Shown here: piece by piece, positions 19,501 through 29,635 of the stretch
How the letters are laid out: each line of letters starts with the position of its first letter
Position numbering within the stretch: position 1 is the stretch's first letter
Source: Leeuwenhoekiella blandensis MED217
GTDB taxonomy: Bacteria > Bacteroidota > Bacteroidia > Flavobacteriales > Flavobacteriaceae
Reading direction: 5' to 3'
Length of the DNA: 64,000 bases
Assembly: GCF_000152985.1 (NCBI RefSeq)
Contig: NZ_CH672395.1
Coordinates: 906,567-970,566 of the forward strand
Made by a program: the position numbers and the translations under genes
Notes under the pieces: generated by a model
Told to the model about the DNA's origin: nothing
Databases searched by the model: none
The model's input: only the letters and a program-made list of their open reading frames with translations

Positions 19501-20838
19501 ATGAAGGCTATAGAAACGATAAAAAATATCTGGAAGATCGAAGAGTTAAAGAATCGCATTCTTTTAACCCTAGGTCTGCTTTTAGTATACCGATTTGGTG
19601 CTCAAATCGTACTTCCGGGTATTGATGCATCTCAATTAGCTAACCTTGCTGCACAGACAGATGGTGGGCTACTTGGTTTGTTGAACGCATTTACAGGAGG
19701 GGCATTTTCTAATGCCTCTGTATTTGCTCTTGGTATCATGCCCTATATTTCTGCATCTATTGTAGTGCAGCTTATGGGTATTGCGGTGCCTTATTTACAA
19801 AAACTGCAAAAGGAAGGTGAAAGTGGACGTCGTAAAATTAACCAGATCACAAGATGGTTAACTATTGCGATTACCTTAATTCAAGGACCTGGTTATATTA
19901 CAAACCTTTTCAACTTGCTTCCGCCGGAAGCTTTTGTAATGGGAAGTAATGTAACGTTTATCATTTCTTCTGTTATTATCTTAACTACAGGTTGTATTTT
20001 TGCAATGTGGTTGGGTGAGAAGATTACCGATAAAGGTATAGGTAATGGTATTTCACTTTTAATTATGGTGGGTATCATCGCGAGATTACCACAATCCTTT
20101 TTACAGGAATGGGTTTCAAGAGTATCTGAATCAAATGGTGGACTAATTATGATTCTTATTGAATTAGTAATTTGGTTTGTTATCATTTTATTATCAGTAC
20201 TTCTTGTGATGGCAGTACGTCAAATACCTGTGCAATATGCAAGAAGAACTGCTAGCGGTAGTTATGAGCGTAACGTAATGGGTAGTAGACAGTATATACC
20301 GCTTAAGCTTAATGCTTCTGGGGTAATGCCTATCATTTTTGCTCAGGCAATTATGTTTATTCCTGGAGCAGTAATTGGTTTGTCTGATTCGCCTTTAGCA
20401 GAGTCTATCGCGTCTCAGTTTACAAATATTTTTGGTTTTTGGTATAATTTGGTATTTGGTCTGTTGATTATAATTTTTACATATTTCTATACAGCCATAA
20501 CCGTTCCTACCAATAAGATGGCCGATGATCTTAAGAGAAGCGGAGGCTTTATTGCCGGTATTAGACCAGGCAGTGAGACTTCAGAATATTTAGATCGTAT
20601 CATGTCGCAAATCACGCTTCCGGGTTCTATATTTTTAGCGCTTATAGCAATATTTCCTGCTGTCGCAGTAAGTGTACTTGGAATGCAACAAGGATGGGCT
20701 TTGTTCTATGGTGGAACATCATTGCTTATTCTAGTGGGTGTAGCTATCGATACTATGCAACAGGTTAATTCATACTTGTTGAATAGACATTATGATGGCT
20801 TGATGAAAACAGGTAAGAATAGAAAAGCAGTAGCATAA
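19501..20838 (+). CDS. secY: Preprotein translocase channel subunit SecY
   Basis: 445 residues with ten predicted membrane helices. Landmarks are [17 protein letters not shown] near helix 1, [17 protein letters not shown], the plug-region glycines, and the cytosolic loop with PVQYARR. SecY with SecE and SecG forms the protein-conducting channel of the inner membrane, driven by SecA and aided by SecDF, which is also encoded in this window. Its TAA stop overlaps the infA ATG (TAATG), giving coupled translation. Adenylate kinase and map, found here in many other phyla, are absent. Confidence 0.99.
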   Translation: MKAIETIKNIWKIEELKNRILLTLGLLLVYRFGAQIVLPGIDASQLANLAAQTDGGLLGLLNAFTGGAFSNASVFALGIMPYISASIVVQLMGIAVPYLQKLQKEGESGRRKINQITRWLTIAITLIQGPGYITNLFNLLPPEAFVMGSNVTFIISSVIILTTGCIFAMWLGEKITDKGIGNGISLLIMVGIIARLPQSFLQEWVSRVSESNGGLIMILIELVIWFVIILLSVLLVMAVRQIPVQYARRTASGSYERNVMGSRQYIPLKLNASGVMPIIFAQAIMFIPGAVIGLSDSPLAESIASQFTNIFGFWYNLVFGLLIIIFTYFYTAITVPTNKMADDLKRSGGFIAGIRPGSETSEYLDRIMSQITLPGSIFLALIAIFPAVAVSVLGMQQGWALFYGGTSLLILVGVAIDTMQQVNSYLLNRHYDGLMKTGKNRKAVA

Positions 20839-21053
20839 TGGCAAAACAACAAGCAATAGAGCAAGACGGTTCAATTATTGAAGCATTGTCTAACGCAATG
20901 TTTCGCGTTGAGCTAGAAAACGGTCACATCGTAACAGCGCATATCTCAGGTAAGATGCGCATGCATTATATAAAATTACTACCTGGGGACAAAGTAAAAC
21001 TTGAAATGAGCCCTTACGATTTAACAAAGGCTCGTATAACTTATAGATACTAG
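20838..21053 (+). CDS. infA: Translation initiation factor IF-1
   Basis: 71 residues, standard. It is a single S1-type OB fold with [52 protein letters not shown] and RITYRY at the end. IF-1 occupies the A site during initiation and helps IF-2 and IF-3. It starts inside the secY stop codon and is followed after 4 nt by rpmJ. The secY-infA-rpmJ-rpsM order is the common spc-alpha junction in Bacteroidota. Confidence 0.99.
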   Translation: MAKQQAIEQDGSIIEALSNAMFRVELENGHIVTAHISGKMRMHYIKLLPGDKVKLEMSPYDLTKARITYRY

Positions 21054-21057
21054 TAAG

Positions 21058-21174
21058 ATGAAAGTAAGAGCATCAGTAAAGAAAAGAAGTGCAGACTGCA
21101 AGATTGTACGTCGCAAAGGAAGATTATACGTAATTAACAAAAAGAACCCTAAGTTCAAACAAAGACAAGGTTAA
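21058..21174 (+). CDS. rpmJ: 50S ribosomal protein L36, zinc-free type
   Basis: A 38-residue frame from the ATG at 21058 to the TAA at 21172-21174. It starts [21 protein letters not shown] and ends NPKFKQRQG, unmistakably L36. The zinc-binding set (CxxC plus Cys and His) of the C+ form is reduced to a single Cys and the His is Phe, so this copy should not bind zinc. L36 is a late 50S protein close to the base of the L7/L12 stalk. rpsM follows after 5 nt. Confidence 0.97.
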   Translation: MKVRASVKKRSADCKIVRRKGRLYVINKKNPKFKQRQG

Positions 21175-21179
21175 GGATT

Positions 21180-21554
21180 ATGGCTAGAATTGCAGGGGTA
21201 GATATCCCAAAACAAAAGAGAGGTGTAATCGCTTTGACTTACATCTTTGGAATCGGAAAGAGCAGAGCTCAGAAAATATTAGCTCAAGCTGACGTAGATG
21301 AGAATTTAAAAGTAAACGAATGGGATGATGATCAAATTGGTCGTATTCGTGAGGCTGTAGGTTCTTACAAGATAGAAGGTGAACTTAGAAGTGAAGTTTC
21401 TATGAGTATCAAGCGTCTTATGGATATTGGTTGCTACAGAGGAATCAGACACCGTTCTGGTTTGCCACTTAGAGGTCAACGTACAAAGAACAACTCTAGA
21501 ACTAGAAAAGGTAAGCGTAAAACGGTTGCTAACAAGAAAAAAGCAACTAAATAA
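21180..21554 (+). CDS. rpsM: 30S ribosomal protein S13
   Basis: 124 residues. It starts [26 protein letters not shown] with the helix-two-turn-helix fold and ends with [31 protein letters not shown], the S13 signature; the basic tail extends between A- and P-site tRNAs. S13 forms bridges B1a and B1b with the 50S subunit. It is first in the alpha-operon segment, followed by rpsK after 9 nt. Confidence 0.99.
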   Translation: MARIAGVDIPKQKRGVIALTYIFGIGKSRAQKILAQADVDENLKVNEWDDDQIGRIREAVGSYKIEGELRSEVSMSIKRLMDIGCYRGIRHRSGLPLRGQRTKNNSRTRKGKRKTVANKKKATK

Positions 21555-21563
21555 TAATTAACA

Positions 21564-21986
21564 ATGGCAAAGCAAAACACTAAAGGTGGAGGAAAAAGCG
21601 GTAAGGCTGCAAAAACCACTAAAAAGCGTAAAGTAATTGTTGAGTCTGTAGGAGAAGCGCATATTGCAGCGTCTTTCAACAACATTTTAATTTCTTTGAC
21701 AAATAAGAAAGGTGATGTTGTTTCTTGGTCTTCTGCCGGTAAAATGGGCTTTAGAGGTTCTAAGAAAAATACTCCTTACGCTGCTCAATTAGCTGCAGAA
21801 GATGCAAGCAAAGTTGCACACGAAGCAGGATTGCGTAAAGTAAAGGTGTATGTGAAGGGACCAGGTAATGGTCGTGAATCTGCAATCAGATCTATCCACA
21901 ATAGCGGTATCGAAGTAACTGAAATTATCGATGTTACTCCATTACCTCACAATGGATGTCGTCCTCCTAAAAGAAGAAGAGTTTAA
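21564..21986 (+). CDS. rpsK: 30S ribosomal protein S11
   Basis: 140 residues. A Lys/Gly/Thr-rich N-terminal extension (about 25 residues, longer than E. coli) precedes the core with [43 protein letters not shown]-type S11 landmarks and the C-terminal [27 protein letters not shown]11 lies on the 30S platform near the E site and is a possible isoaspartate-modified protein. An 86-nt gap with weak hairpins follows before rpsD. Confidence 0.99.
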   Translation: MAKQNTKGGGKSGKAAKTTKKRKVIVESVGEAHIAASFNNILISLTNKKGDVVSWSSAGKMGFRGSKKNTPYAAQLAAEDASKVAHEAGLRKVKVYVKGPGNGRESAIRSIHNSGIEVTEIIDVTPLPHNGCRPPKRRRV

Positions 21987-22072
21987 TCAATTTTTTATAT
22001 CAATCGGGGAGTAACGATTTTGCGAAGGACTAGACCTTAATTCCTTAATCACCCCACTAATTATTTTTTAAA
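21987..22072 (+). promoter_or_regulatory. Spacer with hairpin potential before rpsD (candidate S4 leader)
   Basis: 86 nt in an otherwise compact operon. GGGG at 22006-22009 can pair with CCCC at 22052-22055, enclosing AAGGA (22025-22029) with TCCTT (22042-22046). The pairing is short and AT-flanked, so structure is only suggestive. It precedes rpsD, whose product S4 is the autorepressor of the alpha operon in E. coli and of its own gene in Bacillus. No U-tract terminator is seen. Confidence 0.35.
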
Positions 22073-22678
22073 ATGGCAAGATATACCGGTCCTAAGACTA
22101 AAATCGCTCGTAAGTTTGGAGAAGCGATTTTTGGAGATGACAAATCTTTCGAAAAGAGAAATTATCCTCCAGGTCAGCATGGTAACAACAGACGTCGTGG
22201 TAAGAAGTCTGAGTATGCGATCCAGCTTCAAGAGAAGCAAAAAGCAAAATATACTTACGGGATATTAGAAAATCAATTCCGTAATATGTTTGAAAAAGCA
22301 ACAAGCGCAACGGGAATTACCGGGGTTGTGTTATTACAACTTTGTGAGTCACGTTTGGATAATGTTGTATTCAGAATGGGTATTGCTCCTTCAAGAAGAG
22401 CTGCTCGTCAATTAGTTTCACACAGACATATCACTGTTAATGGTGAGCTTGTAAACATTCCTTCTTATCAATTAAAGGCTGGAGATGTTGTTGCTGTACG
22501 TGAAAAATCAAAATCATTAAGTGCAATTCAGGATTCTTTAGCAAATGCTAGCCACGTATATGAGTGGATTTCTTGGAATAATGATTCAAAACAAGGTACT
22601 TTCGTTTCTGTTCCTGAACGTATTCAGATTCCAGAAAACATCAACGAACAGTTCATTGTCGAATTGTACTCTAAATAA
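22073..22678 (+). CDS. rpsD: 30S ribosomal protein S4
   Basis: 201 residues. It starts [21 protein letters not shown], as in Bacteroidota S4, with [29 protein letters not shown]-type landmarks, and carries an S4 RNA-binding domain with [30 protein letters not shown]. It lacks the four N-terminal cysteines of the zinc form. S4 nucleates the 16S 5' domain and acts in mRNA unwinding; it is an autogenous regulator in several phyla. rpoA follows after 27 nt. Confidence 0.99.
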   Translation: MARYTGPKTKIARKFGEAIFGDDKSFEKRNYPPGQHGNNRRRGKKSEYAIQLQEKQKAKYTYGILENQFRNMFEKATSATGITGVVLLQLCESRLDNVVFRMGIAPSRRAARQLVSHRHITVNGELVNIPSYQLKAGDVVAVREKSKSLSAIQDSLANASHVYEWISWNNDSKQGTFVSVPERIQIPENINEQFIVELYSK

Positions 22679-22705
22679 TAAATAACAACTCTTAGAAAAC
22701 ATAAT

Positions 22706-23698
22706 ATGGCATTACTAAATTTCCAGAAGCCCGATAAGGTCATAATGATTGACTCTACTGACTTTGAAGGTAAGTTTGAATTCAGACCTTTAGAGCCAGG
22801 TTACGGTTTAACTGTGGGTAACGCGTTACGTAGAGTATTGCTTTCGTCTTTAGAAGGTTTTGCTATTACTTCTGTACGTGTTGAAGGAGTAGATCATGAG
22901 TTTTCAACTATAGCAGGAGTTGTAGAAGACTTTACAGAAATCATTCTTAATCTTAAACAAGTACGTTTTAAAAGACAGATTGATGAGATTGATAATGAAA
23001 CTGTAACTATTTCGGTTTCTGATAAAGAGCAGTTAACTGCCGGAGATTTCCAGAAATTTATTTCTGGTTTTCAAATTCTTAATCCAGATTTGGTAATCGC
23101 CAATATGGAGAAAAGTGTTAATATCAATATGGAAATCACGGTAGAAAAAGGTCGTGGTTATGTTCCTGCTGAAGAGAATAAGAAACAAAACGCACCTGTA
23201 GGTACGATCTTTACAGATTCAATCTATACTCCAATCAAAAATGTGAAGTATAGCATTGAGAACTATCGTGTAGAGCAGAAGACTGACTATGAAAAGTTGG
23301 TTTTTGAGATCATTACAGATGGTTCTATTCATCCTAAAGATGCTTTAACTGAAGCTGCAAAAACTTTGATTCATCACTTTATGTTGTTTTCTGATGAGCG
23401 TATCACCCTTGAGGCTGATGAGATTGCTCAGACTGAAACTTACGATGAAGAGTCATTGCATATGCGTCAATTGCTTAAGACAAAATTGGTAGATATGGAT
23501 CTTTCTGTACGTGCCTTGAACTGTCTTAAAGCTGCTGAAGTTGAAACTTTAGGAGACTTAGTTTCTTATAACAAGAACGATTTGATGAAATTCCGTAATT
23601 TTGGTAAAAAATCACTTACAGAGCTTGAAGAGCTTGTAAATGTAAAAGGACTGAATTTTGGAATGGATCTTTCAAAATACAAATTAGATAAAGATTAG
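22706..23698 (+). CDS. rpoA: DNA-directed RNA polymerase subunit alpha
   Basis: 330 residues. The N-terminal domain shows [28 protein letters not shown] (landmark [11 protein letters not shown]), which mediates dimer formation and assembly with beta and beta'. The C-terminal domain has [22 protein letters not shown] and [16 protein letters not shown], the helix-hairpin-helix fold that binds UP elements and activators. It is the single alpha gene expected of a Bacteroidota polymerase, which uses the unusual sigma70 recognising TTTG/TAnnTTTG promoters. rplQ follows after a 62-nt gap. Confidence 0.99.
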   Translation: MALLNFQKPDKVIMIDSTDFEGKFEFRPLEPGYGLTVGNALRRVLLSSLEGFAITSVRVEGVDHEFSTIAGVVEDFTEIILNLKQVRFKRQIDEIDNETVTISVSDKEQLTAGDFQKFISGFQILNPDLVIANMEKSVNINMEITVEKGRGYVPAEENKKQNAPVGTIFTDSIYTPIKNVKYSIENYRVEQKTDYEKLVFEIITDGSIHPKDALTEAAKTLIHHFMLFSDERITLEADEIAQTETYDEESLHMRQLLKTKLVDMDLSVRALNCLKAAEVETLGDLVSYNKNDLMKFRNFGKKSLTELEELVNVKGLNFGMDLSKYKLDKD

Positions 23699-23712
23699 TA
23701 ACGCTCCATATT

Positions 23713-23737
23713 TTGCTCCTCAAAAAGGGTAGAGCAA
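23713..23737 (+). promoter_or_regulatory. Small hairpin in the rpoA-rplQ spacer
   Basis: TTGCTC at 23713-23718 pairs with GAGCAA at 23732-23737 across a 13-nt loop. It is a short stem with no U-tract, in the 62-nt gap between rpoA and rplQ. It could tune rplQ translation or be an mRNA-stability element; chance is also possible. Confidence 0.3.
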
Positions 23738-23760
23738 GATGGTAGCTTAAATTAAATGTC

Positions 23761-24237
23761 ATGAGACACGGAAAAAAGAATAATCATTTAGGACGTCAGA
23801 CCGCTCATAGAAAGTCTATGTTAGCAAACATGGCTTGTTCATTAATTGAGCACAAACGTATCAATACAACTGTTGCAAAAGCAAAAGCTTTAAAGCAGTT
23901 TGTTGAGCCGCTAGTAACAAAGTCTAAAGAAGATACTACTCACAATCGTCGTATTGTGATGAGTAAATTGCGCCAAAAAGATGCGGTTGCAGAACTTTTT
24001 AGAGATGTGGCTGTAAAAGTTGGTGATCGTCCAGGTGGTTATACAAGAATCATCAAATTAGGAAATCGTCTTGGAGATAATGCAGATATGGCGATGATCG
24101 AATTAGTTGATTACAACGAACTATATAACCTTGGTAAAACCAAGAAAAAATCTACTCGTAGAGCAGGTAAGAAAGCATCCACTGCAAAAACTGAAGCTCC
24201 TGTTAAAGAAACAAAAGCTAATGACGAGGAAGAGTAA
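23761..24237 (+). CDS. rplQ: 50S ribosomal protein L17
   Basis: 158 residues. The conserved core of about 120 residues starts [25 protein letters not shown] and has [24 protein letters not shown]. It then has a Lys/Ala/Glu-rich tail of about 35 residues not found in E. coli L17 but usual in Bacteroidota. L17 sits near the tunnel exit. It is the last gene of the superoperon and is followed by a 15-bp-stem terminator at 24263-24298. Confidence 0.99.
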   Translation: MRHGKKNNHLGRQTAHRKSMLANMACSLIEHKRINTTVAKAKALKQFVEPLVTKSKEDTTHNRRIVMSKLRQKDAVAELFRDVAVKVGDRPGGYTRIIKLGNRLGDNADMAMIELVDYNELYNLGKTKKKSTRRAGKKASTAKTEAPVKETKANDEEE

Positions 24238-24262
24238 AAACATACCAATGTTTTAATTTTTT

Positions 24263-24298
24263 AAAAAAGGATAAGCCTTATGGCTTATCCTTTTTTTT
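24263..24298 (+). terminator. Intrinsic terminator ending the ribosomal superoperon
   Basis: A 15-bp perfect stem (AAAAAAGGATAAGCC with its complement) around a TTAT loop, followed by an eight-T run. An ATG at 24280 that would extend the next gene lies inside this hairpin, so it is not a real start. Confidence 0.9.
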
Positions 24299-24327
24299 GT
24301 ATTTATAAACCTTTAATACTTTTTACT

Positions 24328-25029
24328 ATGCTTAAACCATTCATCAGTCTAGCAGTTTGTATACTTACAATTGCTACAACTTATTCTCAAGATCAAGAAC
24401 GCCTGGTTAATAATCCAGATCAACTATTATCAGTTTCTAATGGAGTGCGTAATTCTTATGGTTCTATACAAAGTATTCCGCCGGTAGCTCGTGTTGAAGG
24501 TACTCCGTATCTATTTGATGACTGGATTCATAGTGCACGTGTGTATGCAACTAATGGGCAACTGTATATGTTAGATAATATCAATCTAAACTTAAATACA
24601 CAGGCTTTTGTAACCAAAATCGGTCAAGATTCCTTATTTACTTTTCAATTTAATCAGATCGATTATTTTGAAGTTTTAGGTAGAAAATATGAAAGTAAGT
24701 TCACTAAGACTGGGAGACAGATTTATGAAGTTATTGCAGATTATGGCGATGACAGACTACTTAGAGCTTATACCGTAAAATTGGTTCCTAGTTCACCGGA
24801 TCCTATGAAAAACAGACCTGTAGATAAATACATCAGAAGAGAGAATTTTTACTATGAGCATGATGATAAAATTACCTTAATGCCATTGCGTAAAGGGCGT
24901 GTGCTTAAATCTTTTGATTTAGAAAAGCCTAAGGAGAAAGAGTTGGTAAAATATGTAAAGCAAAACGACCTTTCTTATGGTGACGAGAAAGACATTATAA
25001 AAATGATGGACTATGTAAATAGTCTTTAA
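24328..25029 (+). CDS. Conserved secreted protein of unknown function
   Basis: 233 residues from the ATG at 24328, chosen because it gives a clean signal peptide (MLKPFISLAVCILTIATTYSQ), whereas the upstream in-frame ATG sits in the superoperon terminator. The mature part is a mix of beta strands and basic residues, with VYATNGQLYMLDNINLNLNT, FNQIDYFEVLGRKYESKF and a charged C-terminal region ending MMDYVNSL. I do not recognise a named domain. It probably acts in the periplasm or at the outer membrane. It is cotranscribed with nothing obvious: a terminator precedes it and carA follows after 64 nt. Confidence 0.8.
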   Translation: MLKPFISLAVCILTIATTYSQDQERLVNNPDQLLSVSNGVRNSYGSIQSIPPVARVEGTPYLFDDWIHSARVYATNGQLYMLDNINLNLNTQAFVTKIGQDSLFTFQFNQIDYFEVLGRKYESKFTKTGRQIYEVIADYGDDRLLRAYTVKLVPSSPDPMKNRPVDKYIRRENFYYEHDDKITLMPLRKGRVLKSFDLEKPKEKELVKYVKQNDLSYGDEKDIIKMMDYVNSL

Positions 25030-25093
25030 AAATTAAATGCAGAAGTTCTGTTTAGTATTATAAACCTTTAAATTAATTTTGAAAAAAAACTAA

Positions 25094-26206
25094 ATGAAAT
25101 ATCAAACCAATAGAAAAGCACTTTTGTTGCTTGCAGACGGTACAATTTTTTATGGCAAATCTGTAGGGAATAAAGAAGGGACTGCTTTTGGAGAAGTTTG
25201 TTTTAATACCGGTATGACAGGGTATCAAGAAATTTTTACAGATCCTTCATATTACGGTCAATTAATGGTTACTACTAATGCACACATTGGTAATTATGGT
25301 GGTAATAATGAAGAAACAGAGTCTGATACCGTAAAGATTTCAGGGCTTATTTGTAAGAATTTTAGTTATAACTATTCACGTATTCGTGTAGATGAATCAC
25401 TTGAGTCATTTTTAGATCGCAATAATCTTTTTGTGATTTCTGATGTTGATACGAGAGCTTTGGTTTCCTATATTCGAGACAATGGCGCTATGAACGCTGT
25501 AATCTCTACAGAGGTGGATGATGTGGAAGGCCTTAAGAAAAAACTGGCTGATGTTCCTAATATGCACGGCTTAGAGTTAGCTTCTAAAGTAAGTACCAAA
25601 GAGCCTTACTATTTTGGAGACGAAAATGCATCTTATAAAGTTGCAGCGGTAGATTTAGGTATCAAGAAAAATATATTGCGCAATATGGCTAAGCGTAATA
25701 TGTATATCAAGGTTTTTCCATATAATACACCTTACGAGGAGATGAAGGCTTGGAATCCTGATGGTTTTTTCCTCTCCAATGGTCCAGGGGATCCAGAGCC
25801 TTTAAAAGAGGTTATTGAAACTGCAAAAAACATACTTGCAGATGATATGCCACTATTTGGAATTTGCTTAGGACACCAGATTATTGCTTTGGCAAACGGT
25901 ATTAGCACATTTAAAATGCACCACGGTCATCGCGGTATTAATCATCCGGTATTGAATCACGGTACGGGTAAAGGAGAGATCACTTCTCAAAATCATGGTT
26001 TTGCTGTGAATTACGATGAGGCTTCAAGCAATCCAGATGTAGAGGTGACGCATAAGCACCTTAATGATCAAACGGTGATGGGACTACGTATGAAGAACAA
26101 AAATTGTTTTTCGGTTCAATACCATCCTGAAGCTGGTCCTGGTCCTAACGATGCAACTTATCTCTTTGATGAGTTTTTAGAACGAATGAATAAAGTTTCA
26201 GTATAA
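25094..26206 (+). CDS. carA: Carbamoyl-phosphate synthase small (glutaminase) subunit
   Basis: 370 residues. The N-terminal half is the CarA-specific domain (FGEVCFNTGMTGYQEIFTDPSY). The C-terminal half is a class I glutamine amidotransferase with the nucleophile Cys258 in LFGICLGHQ and the partners His344 and Glu346 in QYHPEAGPGP. It releases ammonia from glutamine and feeds it to CarB, making carbamoyl phosphate for arginine and pyrimidines. carB is not in the window, a common split in Flavobacteriaceae. A strong terminator follows at 26211-26236. Confidence 0.98.
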   Translation: MKYQTNRKALLLLADGTIFYGKSVGNKEGTAFGEVCFNTGMTGYQEIFTDPSYYGQLMVTTNAHIGNYGGNNEETESDTVKISGLICKNFSYNYSRIRVDESLESFLDRNNLFVISDVDTRALVSYIRDNGAMNAVISTEVDDVEGLKKKLADVPNMHGLELASKVSTKEPYYFGDENASYKVAAVDLGIKKNILRNMAKRNMYIKVFPYNTPYEEMKAWNPDGFFLSNGPGDPEPLKEVIETAKNILADDMPLFGICLGHQIIALANGISTFKMHHGHRGINHPVLNHGTGKGEITSQNHGFAVNYDEASSNPDVEVTHKHLNDQTVMGLRMKNKNCFSVQYHPEAGPGPNDATYLFDEFLERMNKVSV

Positions 26207-26210
26207 ATTA

Positions 26211-26236
26211 AATCCCGGCATTGCCGGGATTTTTTG
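26211..26236 (+). terminator. Intrinsic terminator after carA
   Basis: AATCCCGGC and its complement GCCGGGATT form a 9-bp GC-rich stem around ATT, followed by TTTTT. It begins 4 nt after the carA stop codon. Confidence 0.92.
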
Positions 26237-26406
26237 TTTAAAAGAAGGAGCTTTTAGACTATTGATTAACATATTTCTACAGAATGAAATCAATGCGTAC
26301 AAAGTTTTAAATAATCTTTAAAATTCGTCAAAAGCTCGCTGTTTCTCCGCTCAATAATGCAGTATTGCGTATATTGCGCTAACTATATTAACTAATCAAT
26401 ATTTAA

Positions 26407-27702
<1,296 letters not shown>

Positions 27703-27724
27703 TCTTTAAATGCTTAACTTATTA

Positions 27725-27757
27725 AAAGAGGCGCTTTGATAAAGCGCCTCTTTTTTT
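27725..27757 (+). terminator. Intrinsic terminator after eno
   Basis: A 13-bp stem, AAAGAGGCGCTTT at 27725-27737 and its complement at 27741-27753, with loop GAT, running into a T tract. It closes the eno transcript, so the structured elements that follow need their own promoter. Confidence 0.93.
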
Positions 27758-27999
27758 ATACTCAGGGTCTATTTTGATCGCATTATTTTTTCAGTAAAAA
27801 ATGCTAACTGATTCAAAATGATCATTGTATGAAAATGTAGCAATCCGAATATCTCGCTTTATACAAGTACTTGATGACTTAAATGGTTTGTTTTAACGAT
27901 TAAGTACTTATTTTTTCGATACAATTCAATTTTAGTAAGAAAAAAACTATTAATTTTCCACCGCAAATAAATTGGACTTAATGTTCAAAATTTAGATTA

Positions 28000-28088
28000 T
28001 TTCACCTAACATATCTAGGTAACTAGATCAGAAAATTTGAAGTTGGGTGAAAGAGCGATTCTGAAATAAGTATGTTTCGCTCTTTTTT
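28000..28088 (+). ncRNA. Structured element A upstream of gltA with its own terminator (riboswitch-like or small RNA)
   Basis: TTTCACCTAAC at 28000-28010 pairs over 11 bp (one G-U) with GTTGGGTGAAA at 28042-28052. The stem encloses a 6-bp hairpin ATCTAG/CTAGAT closed by a GNRA-type GTAA loop (28013-28028), and a 13-nt unpaired strand at 28029-28041. Directly after it AAAGAGCG (28050-28057) pairs with CGCTCTTT (28078-28085), followed by T's. The terminator stem shares bases with the 3' end of the first stem. A possible promoter lies just upstream, TTGG near 27973 and TAGATTAT at 27993-28000. It shares a 15-nt core, TTTGAAGTTGGGTGA, with element B. It may be a member of a described flavobacterial RNA family such as Flavo-1, which I cannot check. 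Confidence 0.6.
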
Positions 28089-28161
28089 ACCAAACTTAAG
28101 ATATCTAAGTTTTGAAGTTGGGTGAGGGGTAGTATACTTTTAAAGTATTTACCCCTTTTTT
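28087..28161 (+). ncRNA. Structured element B upstream of gltA with its own terminator (second copy)
   Basis: This element repeats the core TTTGAAGTTGGGTGA at 28111-28125, 75 nt after the copy in element A, and also shares ATATCTA. TTACCAAAC (28087-28095) can pair with GTTGGGTGA (28117-28125) with one mismatch, but the inner hairpin is weaker than in A. It is followed by a strong terminator: GGGGTA (28126-28131) with TACCCC (28150-28155), inner ATACTTT/AAAGTAT, then six T's. Its 5' arm overlaps the T tract of terminator A, so the two elements are physically chained. gltA begins 113 nt further on. Confidence 0.58.
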
Positions 28162-28273
28162 ATTTTCATTTTTTTAACCTTCCTATAAGTGCAAATACTT
28201 TAGAAATCCCTTTGCATTTCGTAATTTAGCAGCTCTTGAAAAAATTGATAATCAGCTAAAACATATTAAAAAA

Positions 28274-29560
28274 ATGGCAGATAATGCTAAACTAGTAATA
28301 GGTGATAAGTCCTATGAGTTTCCTATAGTAACTGGTAGTGAAAATGAAAGTGCAATCGATATCGCCAGCTTGCGCGCAGTAACAGGTGGTTTAACAACTA
28401 TAGATCCCGGTTTTAAAAATACAGGAAGTTGCGAGAGTGCAATAACCTTTTTAAATGGTGAGGAAGGAATCTTAAGATATCGCGGTTACGCCATTGAAGA
28501 TTTAGCTGAAAAAGCTTCTTTCTTAGAAGTGATTTATTTACTGATTTTTGGTGAATTACCTACTGAAGAGCAGTTGACCAAATTTCACAATGACATCAAA
28601 GAAGAAAACCACGTAGATGAAGACGTAAAGAAAATTCTTAACGGTTTTCCTAAGTCAGCGCATCCTATGGGTGTTTTGGCATCGCTTACTTCAGCCTTGA
28701 CCGCATTCAATCCAGATGCTGTTAATGTAGATTCTGAAGAAGATATGTATAACGCAATCGTTAAGCTTCTGGGTAAATTTCCAGTGTTAGTAGCTTGGAC
28801 GATGCGTACCAAAAAGAGCAAGCCACTTGATTATGGTGACGACAGCTTAAATTATGTAGAGAACTTACACAAAATGATGTTCTCTAAACCTAACAGCGAG
28901 TACAAAGTAGATTCAACAATCATTGAAGCTTTAGATAAGCTGCTTATCCTTCACGCAGACCACGAGCAAAACTGTTCAACTTCAACTGTACGTATCGTAG
29001 GATCATCTCACGCAGGTTTATTTGCTTCAATTTCCGCAGGTATTTCTGCACTTTGGGGACCACTTCACGGTGGAGCCAATCAAGCAGTGATTGAAATGCT
29101 TGAAGGGATTAAGGCTGATGGCGGAGATACTAAGAAATATATGGCTAAGGCAAAGGATAAAGAAGATCCATTCCGTTTGATGGGCTTTGGTCACCGCGTT
29201 TATAAAAACTTTGATCCGCGTGCAAAAATCATCAAGAAAGCAGCAGATGACGTTTTAGAACAGTTGGGTATAGAAGACGAAGTACTTGCTATCGCTAAAG
29301 GTTTAGAAAAAGAAGCGCTAGAAGATGAATACTTTGTAAAACGTAAATTATATCCTAACGTAGATTTCTATTCAGGTATCATTTATCGTGCATTAGGAAT
29401 TCCTGTTGAAATGTTTACTGTAATGTTTGCGATGGGTCGTGTGCCAGGATGGATCGCGCAATGGAGAGAAATGCGTCTTCGTAAAGAACCTATTGGACGA
29501 CCACGTCAGGTTTATATAGGCGAGACTCACCGTCCATTTAAAGCGATGAGTGAACGCTAG
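28274..29560 (+). CDS. gltA: Citrate synthase (type II)
   Basis: 428 residues, the hexameric gram-negative length. It has the N-terminal NADH-domain-like segment typical of type II enzymes. Catalytic landmarks are LHADHEQNCSTSTVR and GPLHGGANQAVIEML with the active histidines, and MGFGHRVYKNFDPRA with the third active-site region, then RPRQVYIGE near the end. It condenses oxaloacetate and acetyl-CoA. The start follows a 571-nt spacer holding two terminator-linked structured elements and a possible promoter (TAATTTAG near 28225). Terminator-gated control of TCA entry is therefore possible but unproven. A terminator follows the gene. Confidence 0.99.
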   Translation: MADNAKLVIGDKSYEFPIVTGSENESAIDIASLRAVTGGLTTIDPGFKNTGSCESAITFLNGEEGILRYRGYAIEDLAEKASFLEVIYLLIFGELPTEEQLTKFHNDIKEENHVDEDVKKILNGFPKSAHPMGVLASLTSALTAFNPDAVNVDSEEDMYNAIVKLLGKFPVLVAWTMRTKKSKPLDYGDDSLNYVENLHKMMFSKPNSEYKVDSTIIEALDKLLILHADHEQNCSTSTVRIVGSSHAGLFASISAGISALWGPLHGGANQAVIEMLEGIKADGGDTKKYMAKAKDKEDPFRLMGFGHRVYKNFDPRAKIIKKAADDVLEQLGIEDEVLAIAKGLEKEALEDEYFVKRKLYPNVDFYSGIIYRALGIPVEMFTVMFAMGRVPGWIAQWREMRLRKEPIGRPRQVYIGETHRPFKAMSER

Positions 29561-29581
29561 AATTAAAAAATAAAGTAATTG

Positions 29582-29622
29582 AAGCGGGTTTTTGGAGTTG
29601 ATCAAAAACCCGCTTTTGTTTT
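29582..29622 (+). terminator. Intrinsic terminator after gltA
   Basis: AAGCGGGTTTTTG at 29582-29594 pairs with CAAAAACCCGCTT at 29603-29615 (13 bp), followed by TTGTTTTT. The T-rich tail runs into the promoter of the next gene. Confidence 0.9.
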
Positions 29623-29630
29623 TATATTTG
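29623..29630 (+). promoter_or_regulatory. -7 promoter box of the DDAH-like gene, implying a leaderless mRNA
   Basis: TATATTTG is a perfect TAnnTTTG box. It ends 5 nt before the ATG at 29636. Since Bacteroidota transcription starts about 7 nt after this box, the mRNA should begin at or beside the start codon. A -33 TTG lies in the preceding terminator loop. Confidence 0.6.
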
Positions 29631-29635
29631 CGGGT

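Noticed and set aside
24280-24327. Upstream ATG for the unknown secreted gene
   Set aside because: It lies inside the rplQ terminator hairpin and its residues break the signal peptide.
29579-29635. TTG-initiated extension of the DDAH-like gene
   Set aside because: It would be read from the gltA terminator and across the -7 box; the ATG at 29636 matches the family start.
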